From DATKCJ01 sp035513275 (GTDB taxonomy: Bacteria > Verrucomicrobiota > Verrucomicrobiia > Opitutales > Opitutaceae): a stretch of 9,001 nucleotides of DNA. Location: NCBI GenBank assembly GCA_035513275.1, contig DATKCJ010000315.1, forward strand, positions 1 through 9,001, written 5' to 3'. Below the pieces are notes generated by a model. It was not told the DNA's origin. It worked only from the letters and a program-made list of their open reading frames with translations, and did not search any database. Each line of letters opens with the position of its first letter. The first letter of the stretch is position 1. A program made the position numbers and the translations under genes. This document shows, one piece after another, positions 1-4,820 of the stretch.

Positions 1-25
1 TCCCGCTCCTCACGGAGCGGGATAC
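1..25 (-). repeat. REP-like hairpin, copy 1
   Basis: A perfect 8-bp stem (CCCGCTCC/GGAGCGGG) closes a 4-nt loop at 2-21. Read on the minus strand, positions 1-22 match 2473-2494 on the plus strand at 21 of 22 bases, so this is an inverted second copy of the same element. On the minus strand it is headed by GTAT (22-25), where the other copy has GTAG. It may continue to the left of the window. The lack of a T-run argues against a classical intrinsic terminator. Confidence 0.7.
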
Positions 26-70
26 ATTGGAAAAGTGTGCGGGCCATTGGCGGCTGCGACTCCGAACCTT

Positions 71-93
71 AGGCCCGGTGCCGCACCGGGCTT
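71..93. repeat. GC-rich hairpin in the leader of the GH112 gene
   Basis: GCCCGGTG (73-80) pairs perfectly with CACCGGGC (84-91) around a 3-nt loop, and A71-T93 plus a G-T wobble extend the stem. It lies about 85 bases upstream of the GH112 start codon. It could terminate transcription from an upstream gene, act as an attenuator, or be another dispersed palindrome. There is no T-tract on either side, so the terminator reading is weak. A shorter GTCCGGAC palindrome follows at 103-110. No convincing sigma-70 promoter is visible in 1-177. Confidence 0.45.
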
Positions 94-177
94 GGTCAGA
101 CTGTCCGGACGGTCCGGGCCGCGGAAGGGTTGCGCCGGGGACCACGCTCGGGTCCCTTTAATGTCCTTGGTTTTCCT

Positions 178-2382
178 ATGAGCCTCGACCCACTTTCCCA
201 CGGCGCCTTCACCATGCCCGGCGAAGCCGGCTTTGAGAAACTCACGCTGCGTCTCGCGAAGCAATGGGGCGCGGACACGATTCGCGATTCGGACGGCACG
301 CAACTCTCGCCCGAGATACTCGTCTCCGGTCACGCGATCTACTCGACCGTCTGCCTGCCGCGCTCCGTGCAGCCGTGGGCGCGCGCGCACGGCGACATGC
401 TCCAGCAGAATTTCCTCATGAGCTCTCCGGTCGTGGCGACGCGCACCACGGTGACCATCACTCTGCTCGACGGCTACTTCACCGAGCAGTTCGCGGTAAA
501 CTCGAAGGATAGCGCGAAGCGCTGGTGGCAGGTGTTCGACCGCACAGCCGGCCGCGAGGTCGCGAAGCGTGCGTGGTCGTTCAACAAGCGTCGCGGCACG
601 GTCACAGTTCGCGGCGCCAAGCCCGGCCACCGCTACACGGTCAACTTCCTCGCCTTCCGGCTGTGGGAGGAGATCTCGATGTATAACCACATCACGAACG
701 ACTGGGGCGACCGCGAGCACCTCGCTGCAGTCGATCCGATGCAACCGGCGGTGCAGAAGGTGCTGCTCGAGTTTCTCGAGCGATGGCTGCGCGAGCACCC
801 GGCGACCTCCGTCGTGCGGTTCACGTCGATGTTCTACAACTTCTCGTGGTTCTGGGGCGCGGACCACGCGCGACTGCGCGACATCTATTCCGACTGGGGC
901 GACTACGCGATGACGATCAGCCCGCGGGCGCTCGCACTCTTCGAGAAGAAGCACGGCTACCGGCTCACAGCGGAGGATTTCGTCAACGGCGGCCTCTACA
1001 ACTCCACGCACAACGCGCCGTCGCGCCGCTACCGCGACTACATGGATTTCATTCACGACTTCGTGATCCGCTTCGGCCGGGAGTGCATCGACCTCGTCCA
1101 TGCGCACGGCAAGAAGGCCTACGTGTTCTACGACGACCACTGGGTCGGCGTGGAGCCGAACAGCCCGCGGTTCAAGGAGTTTGGCTTCGACGGGTTGATC
1201 AAGTGCGTCTTCAACGCATTTGAGGTGCGGCTCTGCGCGCATTCGAAGGGCGTGCGCACGCACGAGCTGCGGCTGCACCCGTACCTCTTCCCGACCGGCC
1301 TGAAGGGCGAGCCGACATTCAAGACCGGCGGCAACCCGACGCTCGATGCGAAGAATTTCTGGATCGACGCGCGGCGCGGCATCGTGCGCGCACCGATCGA
1401 CCGCATCGGACTCGGCGGCTACGTGTCGCTCGTCGAGCCGTTCCCGGATTTCCAGAACTACATCGCGAAGGTCGCGAACGAGTTTCGCCTCCTGAAAAGT
1501 TTTCACGCAGGCGACCGGCCGTGGACCGCGCGGTTCAAGGTCGCCGTGCTCACAGCATGGGGCGACCTGCGCGCGTGGACGTGCTCCGGCCACTTCACGA
1601 AAGGCGTGGAACTGTATGACGTGCTTGAGTCGCTGGCGGGCCTGCCACTCGATGTGCAGTTCATCAGCTTCGACGATCTCGTGGCGAAGGGCGTGCCGCG
1701 CGGCGTGAAGGCGATCATCAACTGCGGCCGCGCCGGCAGCGCGTGGAGCGGCGGACACTATTGGGCCGAACCGCGCGTCGAGGCGACGCTCACCGAGTTC
1801 GTGCGCAAGGGCGGTGGGCTCGTCGGGGTCAGCGAGCCGAGCGCGCTCGCCCAGCCCGGCCAGTTCTTCCGCATGGCGCGCGTGCTCGGCGTCGATCGCG
1901 ACACGGGCGATCGGGTAGCGAACGGAAAACTCAAGTATTCGCCTCCGGCGTCGCGTGGTGCGCAGCACTTCATCACGGCAAATGTCTCAGGCGCGCTGGA
2001 TCTCGGAACTGGGGTCGACGGAATCTTCGTCCTCGGAGGAGACACGCAGGTGCTCGCCGCGTGCGAGGGCTCGCCGCGCCTCGCGACCCACAACTTCGGC
2101 AAGGGTCGCAGCGTTTATCTCGGTGGCTTCAAGTTCACGCACGAGAACACGCGGCTCCTCCACCGTGCGCTGTTCTGGGCTGCATCTCAGGACGCGCGCT
2201 GGGGCGCGTGGCAGTCGTCGAACGTGCGCACCGAGGCCACGTGCTTCGCGAAAGCCGGAAAGCTCGTCGTCATCAATAACGCCGGCGAGCCGCAGGAGAC
2301 GACGGTCACGCTCGGCGATGGGAAGGCGAAGCGAGACGTGAGGCTCGAGGCGCACGGTATCGCGATACTGGATGTGAAGTGA
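178..2382 (+). CDS. GH112 1,3-beta-galactosyl-N-acetylhexosamine phosphorylase family protein
   Basis: A 734-residue cytoplasmic enzyme of glycoside hydrolase family 112. The family cleaves a beta-galactosyl disaccharide (lacto-N-biose, galacto-N-biose or galactosyl-rhamnose) with phosphate, giving alpha-galactose 1-phosphate and the free sugar. Family-typical blocks are clear: WGADTIRDSDGT (30-41), EEISMYNHITNDWGDREH (164-181), VVRFTSMFYNFSWFWGAD (212-229), YNSTHN (274-279), YVFYDDHWVG (315-324), FGFDGLIKCVFNAFE (335-349) and RIGLGGY (409-415). D320, just before HW, matches the acid catalyst D313 of the Bifidobacterium enzyme by remembered alignment, and R36 matches its phosphate-site R32. 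The known fold is a TIM barrel (about 1-440), an alpha/beta domain (about 450-670) and a C-terminal beta domain. The ATG at 178 places GAFTMPGEAGFE at the family N-terminus; the upstream TTG at 130 adds unconserved residues. No Shine-Dalgarno is seen. Family is near certain; the acceptor sugar (GlcNAc, GalNAc or rhamnose) is not resolved. Confidence 0.95.
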   Translation: MSLDPLSHGAFTMPGEAGFEKLTLRLAKQWGADTIRDSDGTQLSPEILVSGHAIYSTVCLPRSVQPWARAHGDMLQQNFLMSSPVVATRTTVTITLLDGYFTEQFAVNSKDSAKRWWQVFDRTAGREVAKRAWSFNKRRGTVTVRGAKPGHRYTVNFLAFRLWEEISMYNHITNDWGDREHLAAVDPMQPAVQKVLLEFLERWLREHPATSVVRFTSMFYNFSWFWGADHARLRDIYSDWGDYAMTISPRALALFEKKHGYRLTAEDFVNGGLYNSTHNAPSRRYRDYMDFIHDFVIRFGRECIDLVHAHGKKAYVFYDDHWVGVEPNSPRFKEFGFDGLIKCVFNAFEVRLCAHSKGVRTHELRLHPYLFPTGLKGEPTFKTGGNPTLDAKNFWIDARRGIVRAPIDRIGLGGYVSLVEPFPDFQNYIAKVANEFRLLKSFHAGDRPWTARFKVAVLTAWGDLRAWTCSGHFTKGVELYDVLESLAGLPLDVQFISFDDLVAKGVPRGVKAIINCGRAGSAWSGGHYWAEPRVEATLTEFVRKGGGLVGVSEPSALAQPGQFFRMARVLGVDRDTGDRVANGKLKYSPPASRGAQHFITANVSGALDLGTGVDGIFVLGGDTQVLAACEGSPRLATHNFGKGRSVYLGGFKFTHENTRLLHRALFWAASQDARWGAWQSSNVRTEATCFAKAGKLVVINNAGEPQETTVTLGDGKAKRDVRLEAHGIAILDVK

Positions 2383-2409
2383 TGGTCGCTCAGGCAGAGT
2401 TGTCCAGAG

Positions 2410-2557
2410 GTAGGAGCCCGCTTCCGCCGTCGCAGAGCCTATGGCGGACACGTGCGGGCGATTCCGAATGTAGCCCGCTCCGTGAGGAGCGGGACATCGC
2501 CCGCAAGCCCCTCGACGGGCTCGGGGCCTTGAGCCTGTCGAAACGGCGGGCTCCTAC
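2410..2557. repeat. Three GTAG-headed palindromes (REP/REPIN-like array)
   Basis: Three hairpins each begin with GTAG. Unit 1 (+, 2410-2459) has GTAGGA, then GCCCGC (2416-2421) pairing with GCGGGC (2454-2459), with an inner TCCGCC/GGCGGA stem (2423-2428/2443-2448). Unit 2 (+, 2470-2493) is GTAG plus a perfect 8-bp stem with a GTGA loop, the inverted copy of 1-22. Unit 3 (-, 2557-2499) again reads GTAGGA with a GCCCGC/GCGGGC outer stem (2546-2551/2499-2504) and holds an inner stem of about 11 bp (2512-2522/2531-2541, one mismatch). Units 1 and 3 therefore face each other with 12 identical terminal bases (2410-2421 and 2546-2557). GTAG plus hairpin in opposed pairs is the known layout of REP sequences and REPINs mobilised by RAYT transposases. 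No transposase is in the window. Confidence 0.75.
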
Positions 2558-2567
2558 CTCGGCAGCC

Positions 2568-3284
2568 ATGTTTGCGACCGCCAAACGTCGATCCCGCAAT
2601 CGGCCGCTCCTTGCCGCGACATTTCTCCTGGCACCCTTCTTTGCCTCCTGCACTTCCCCTCGCGTCCTTCACGCCGACGACTTCATCACCGATCTCTCCA
2701 ACTGGATCGTCGAGCAACAGCCCGGCGGCACCGTGACGATCGAGAATGGCGCGCTCGTGATCGCCGACGAGGGCGGATGCACCGTGTGGTTCAAGCAACG
2801 GCTTGAGGCACCGGTCGTAATCTCCTACACCGCGACAGTCTCGAGCAATGCGCGCGTGTCGGACCTCAACTGCTTCTGGATGGCTACTGATCCCGCGCGG
2901 CCTGGCGAGTTGCTCGCACCCGGTCACGCGCGGACGGGTGCGTTTGCGACCTACGACAACCTGCGCACCTATTACGCCGGCTACGGCGGCAACGCGAACA
3001 CCACGACCCGCTTCCGCCGCTACGAGGGCGATGGCTCGAAGCCGCTCTTGCCCGAGCATGACCTGAGCGCTCCCGAGTTCATGTTAAAGGCCGATCATCC
3101 CTACCGGATCAAACTCGTGGTCACCGGTTCGCGCGTCCAATACCAGCGCGACGGCGAACTCGTCTTCGACTTCACCGACGCCGATGCACTCACAAGCGGC
3201 TGGTTCGGTTTCCGCACGGTGCAGAGCCGGATCGAAGTCCGGGACTTTCAGGTCCGCGCGGCGACGACGGCGGATTTGATGTAG
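2568..3284 (+). CDS. DUF6250-family lipoprotein, putative glycan-associated
   Basis: A 238-residue predicted envelope lipoprotein. The N-terminus has a basic stretch (KRRSRNR, 6-12), a hydrophobic segment (14-26) and a lipobox-like FASC with the acylated cysteine at 28. F at -3 is not ideal, so a plain Sec signal is the alternative. The mature part resembles the DUF6250 family: a DDF..LSNW start, GGCTVWFKQRLEAPVVISY, VSDLNCFWMATDP, NLRTYYAGYGGN.NTTTRFRRYEGDG, LLPEHDL and WFGFRTV near the end. The family is thought to be a concanavalin-type beta sandwich found alone or attached to polysaccharide-active proteins; no catalytic activity is established to my knowledge. The ATG at 2568 is preferred because the frame could open as far up as GTG 2379, but that would translate the palindromic array and bury the signal peptide. 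The stop TAG is part of the downstream repeat. Its position after the GH112 gene suggests a shared carbohydrate role (inference). Confidence 0.8.
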   Translation: MFATAKRRSRNRPLLAATFLLAPFFASCTSPRVLHADDFITDLSNWIVEQQPGGTVTIENGALVIADEGGCTVWFKQRLEAPVVISYTATVSSNARVSDLNCFWMATDPARPGELLAPGHARTGAFATYDNLRTYYAGYGGNANTTTRFRRYEGDGSKPLLPEHDLSAPEFMLKADHPYRIKLVVTGSRVQYQRDGELVFDFTDADALTSGWFGFRTVQSRIEVRDFQVRAATTADLM

Positions 3285-3330
3285 GTTGCGCGCTTGCCGC
3301 GCAACGTGGCGCGACGAGCGCGCCACCTAC
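3281..3330. repeat. Perfect REPIN-like element: GTAG, hairpin, hairpin, CTAC
   Basis: Fifty contiguous bases are fully accounted for: GTAG (3281-3284), stem GTTGCGCG/CGCGCAAC (3285-3292/3298-3305, 5-nt loop), stem GTGGCGCG/CGCGCCAC (3306-3313/3319-3326, 5-nt loop), CTAC (3327-3330). The two 21-nt hairpins abut and the end tetranucleotides can pair, giving a three-way junction. This is the REP plus inverted-REP layout of a REPIN. The TAG inside GTAG is the stop codon of the DUF6250 lipoprotein gene. Confidence 0.85.
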
Positions 3331-3344
3331 TTTGCGCTCTTGGG

Positions 3345-3369
3345 GTAGGGCGGGACCGCTGGGCCCGCC
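3345..3369 (+). repeat. GTAG-headed hairpin (single REP-like unit)
   Basis: GTAG (3345-3348) is followed directly by GGCGGG (3349-3354) pairing with CCCGCC (3364-3369). CC/GG pairs inside an A-G mismatch can extend the stem. It has the same head and hairpin layout as its neighbours but a different stem sequence, and no inverted partner lies directly after it. Confidence 0.6.
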
Positions 3370-3389
3370 GAGATCGTCCGTGGCGTGCA

Positions 3390-3438
3390 GTAGGGTAGGT
3401 CTTTGACCTGCCGACGCGGGCCAACAGACCCGCGCTAC
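3390..3438. repeat. Second REPIN-like element with doubled GTAG head
   Basis: GTAG occurs at 3390-3393 and again at 3395-3398. A short hairpin follows (AGGTC/GACCT, 3397-3401/3405-3409, TTT loop). Then comes a hairpin CGCGGG/CCCGCG (3415-3420/3429-3434, 8-nt loop) closed by CTAC (3435-3438). The order GTAG, hairpin, hairpin, CTAC repeats that of 3281-3330 although the stem sequences differ. Confidence 0.65.
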
Positions 3439-3493
3439 CCGCGCTCGGCTTGGCGCGCCGAAGTCTTGGCGAAGGCGGCAGATCGCGGGCTAC
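3438..3493 (-). repeat. Minus-oriented REP-like unit ending in CTAC
   Basis: CCCGCG (3438-3443) pairs with CGCGGG (3484-3489), and CTAC follows at 3490-3493, so on the minus strand the unit starts with GTAG. Inside is a TCGGC/GCCGA hairpin (3445-3449/3457-3461), with an alternative CGCC/GGCG pairing just after it. It fills the space up to 12 bases before the stop codon of the minus-strand oxidoreductase gene. Together with the preceding units, the gap between two convergent genes is almost entirely palindromic. This could work as a bidirectional terminator or mRNA 3'-end stabiliser, although no T-runs are present. Confidence 0.6.
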
Positions 3494-3505
3494 CTCGGAA
3501 ATCTC

Positions 3506-4585
3506 CTACTCCGTCAGCCTTCTCGCGACCGCTTGCGCCTTGAGACAGAGCTCGGCGGCTTTGAAGGCATGCGCCTGGGTCATCGCGTGCTCGGTCCGGT
3601 TCAGGCAGTCGAGAATCAGTCGGCCGAAGAATGGAAAGCCAACCTTGCCGGCGAGTTCGAGATGCTGCTCGCCTTCATCGTTGACGAGGTAGAGGTGGTC
3701 GCCCGCAGCGTCGCGCGCGACATCGATGTATTTGCGTAGCTCGATGTAGCCCTTCGTGCCGAGGATGATCATGCGGCCGTCGCCCCAGGTGCGCAGGCCG
3801 TTGGGGTTGAACCAGTCGACACGCACGAAATTCGTCGACCCATTGTCCCCTTGCAGCGTCGTCTCGCCGTAGTCTTCGAACTCAGGCGTTTCGGGATTCG
3901 CGAAGTTGCCGACGGCCGCGCTGGTGACGGTCGCGTCCTTCGCGCCGCTGAAGAAGAGATACTGCTCAAACTGGTGGCTGCCGATGTCGCAGAGGATGCC
4001 GCCGTATCGCGCGCGCTCGAAGAACCAGGCGGGCCGGCTCGGCTTGTTGAGTCGGTGCGGTCCGAGACCCAGCACCTGCACGACGCGGCCGATCGCGCCG
4101 CCGTGCACGAGGTCGCCGGCGTGCATCGCGCACTCCACGTGGAGCCGCTCGCTGAAATAGACCATGTATTTTCGGCCGGTCTCGGCGACGACGCGCTTCG
4201 CCTCGTCGAGCTGCGCCATCTCGGTAAACGGTGTCTTGTCGGTGAAGTAGTCCTTGCCCGCGCGCATCACGCGGCAGCCGATAGCGCCGCGCTCCGAAGG
4301 AATCGCTGCGGCCGCGACCATGTGCACCGACTTGTCGTCGAGCACTTCGTCGAACGAGCGCGCGACTTTCACGTCCGGGTGCTTGGCCCGCAGCGCGTCG
4401 ACCTTCGCGGGGTCTGGATCGTAGACCCACTTCAATTGCCCGCCCGCCTCGATCAGGCCGTTGCACTGGCCATAGATGTGCCCGTGTTCGAGGTGAGTCG
4501 CGGCGAAAACAAACTCACCCCGCTTTACCACCGGTCGCGGCACACCGCTCGGCGCATAGTTCATCCCGTCGGCTTTCTGGGTCAT
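3506..4585 (-). CDS. Gfo/Idh/MocA-family NAD(P)-dependent oxidoreductase
   Basis: A 359-residue cytoplasmic oxidoreductase with an N-terminal Rossmann domain (about 24-145) and a C-terminal alpha/beta domain. Visible features are a beta-strand with HLEHGHIYGQ (31-40) where the usual GxGxxG glycine loop would be, VYDPDPAK (54-61) after the second strand, DKTPFT (116-121) where most relatives have EKP with the catalytic lysine, YFSERLHVE (143-151) and GGILCDIGSHQFEQ (195-208) carrying the family D200 and H204. This subgroup with HGHIYG and DKTPFT recurs in environmental bacteria as an uncharacterised sugar or polyol dehydrogenase. The substrate cannot be inferred from sequence alone. The first 20 or so residues are a poorly conserved extension, and M8 is an alternative start. 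No Shine-Dalgarno precedes the ATG. It is convergent with the DUF6250 gene, with the REP cluster between them, and lies downstream of the nuclease-STAND gene on the same strand. Family confident, substrate unknown. Confidence 0.92.
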   Translation of the reverse strand: MTQKADGMNYAPSGVPRPVVKRGEFVFAATHLEHGHIYGQCNGLIEAGGQLKWVYDPDPAKVDALRAKHPDVKVARSFDEVLDDKSVHMVAAAAIPSERGAIGCRVMRAGKDYFTDKTPFTEMAQLDEAKRVVAETGRKYMVYFSERLHVECAMHAGDLVHGGAIGRVVQVLGLGPHRLNKPSRPAWFFERARYGGILCDIGSHQFEQYLFFSGAKDATVTSAAVGNFANPETPEFEDYGETTLQGDNGSTNFVRVDWFNPNGLRTWGDGRMIILGTKGYIELRKYIDVARDAAGDHLYLVNDEGEQHLELAGKVGFPFFGRLILDCLNRTEHAMTQAHAFKAAELCLKAQAVARRLTE

Positions 4586-4634
4586 GGCACAAGGCTAGAA
4601 GCCCCGTATCTCGACGCAACGGTCGGATGATCGC

Positions 4635-4664
4635 CGTGACCAACTCCACACGCCGGCGGTCACG
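4635..4664. promoter_or_regulatory. Inverted repeat, possible operator upstream of the oxidoreductase
   Basis: CGTGACC (4635-4641) and GGTCACG (4658-4664) form a perfect 7-bp inverted repeat separated by 16 bases. It is centred about 65 bases upstream of the minus-strand ATG at 4585, a plausible place for a dimeric repressor or activator site. A perfect GGTCA-T-TGACC palindrome at 7334-7344 shares the GGTCA half-site. Both could be chance in sequence of this length. Confidence 0.25.
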
Positions 4665-4720
4665 ACAGCATCCCGTCGGACTGGGAAGTGTTTCTCGACG
4701 TCATGGAAGGGCACATCTAG
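4640..4720 (+). pseudogene. Possible remnant of a protein-coding gene (C-terminal fragment)
   Basis: Between TGA (4637-4639) and TAG (4718-4720) the plus strand reads PTPHAGGHDSIPSDWEVFLD and then VMEGHI. The low-complexity, arginine-rich look of shadow frames is absent, and third codon positions are mostly G or C, like the host genes. There is no start codon or upstream continuation. It could be the decayed tail of a gene interrupted when the nuclease-STAND gene arrived. I do not recognise the family, and chance remains possible in 26 codons. Confidence 0.25.
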
Positions 4721-4820
4721 CTGTCGGTCGGCAAGCTAATGACTGCATCGTTGGTCAAGGGCTCGCGGGAGCAGCCTCCAGGCGGAAACACTTCGAATGC
4801 CCACGCTATTCCTTTGCCGA

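Larger units (their letters stand above)
4586..4820. other. Spacer between the oxidoreductase start and the nuclease-STAND stop
   Basis: This 235-base stretch holds no supported gene. It must contain the minus-strand promoter of the oxidoreductase unless that gene is read through from upstream. No convincing -35/-10 pair was found. Two details stand out: an inverted repeat CGTGACC-N16-GGTCACG (4635-4664), and a short plus-strand frame (4640-4720) that reads like protein. A 65-codon plus-strand frame starting at 4627 has an arginine- and serine-rich translation typical of a random GC-rich frame. Confidence 0.6.

Noticed and set aside
10..1968. A 652-codon open frame on the minus strand opposite the GH112 gene
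   Set aside because: It is antisense to a confidently identified enzyme, is rich in Arg, Ala, Val and Glu as expected from GC-rich third-position mirroring, and shows no recognisable domain.
1987..2451. A 154-codon minus-strand frame across the end of the GH112 gene
   Set aside because: It overlaps the conserved C-terminal domain and the palindromic array, has an arginine-rich composition, and resembles no family I know.
2379..2567. An N-terminal extension of the DUF6250 protein from GTG 2379 or ATG 2382
   Set aside because: The extra 63 residues are translated from the repeat array, and they would place the signal peptide internally. ATG 2568 gives a normal lipoprotein start.
3281..3493. 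CRISPR array
   Set aside because: The repeated units are palindromes of differing sequence without equal-length spacers or a constant direct repeat, and no cas gene is present.
3851..4630. A 259-codon plus-strand frame opposite the oxidoreductase gene
   Set aside because: It is the complement of a clear Gfo/Idh/MocA gene and has a histidine- and arginine-rich composition typical of mirrored GC-rich codons.
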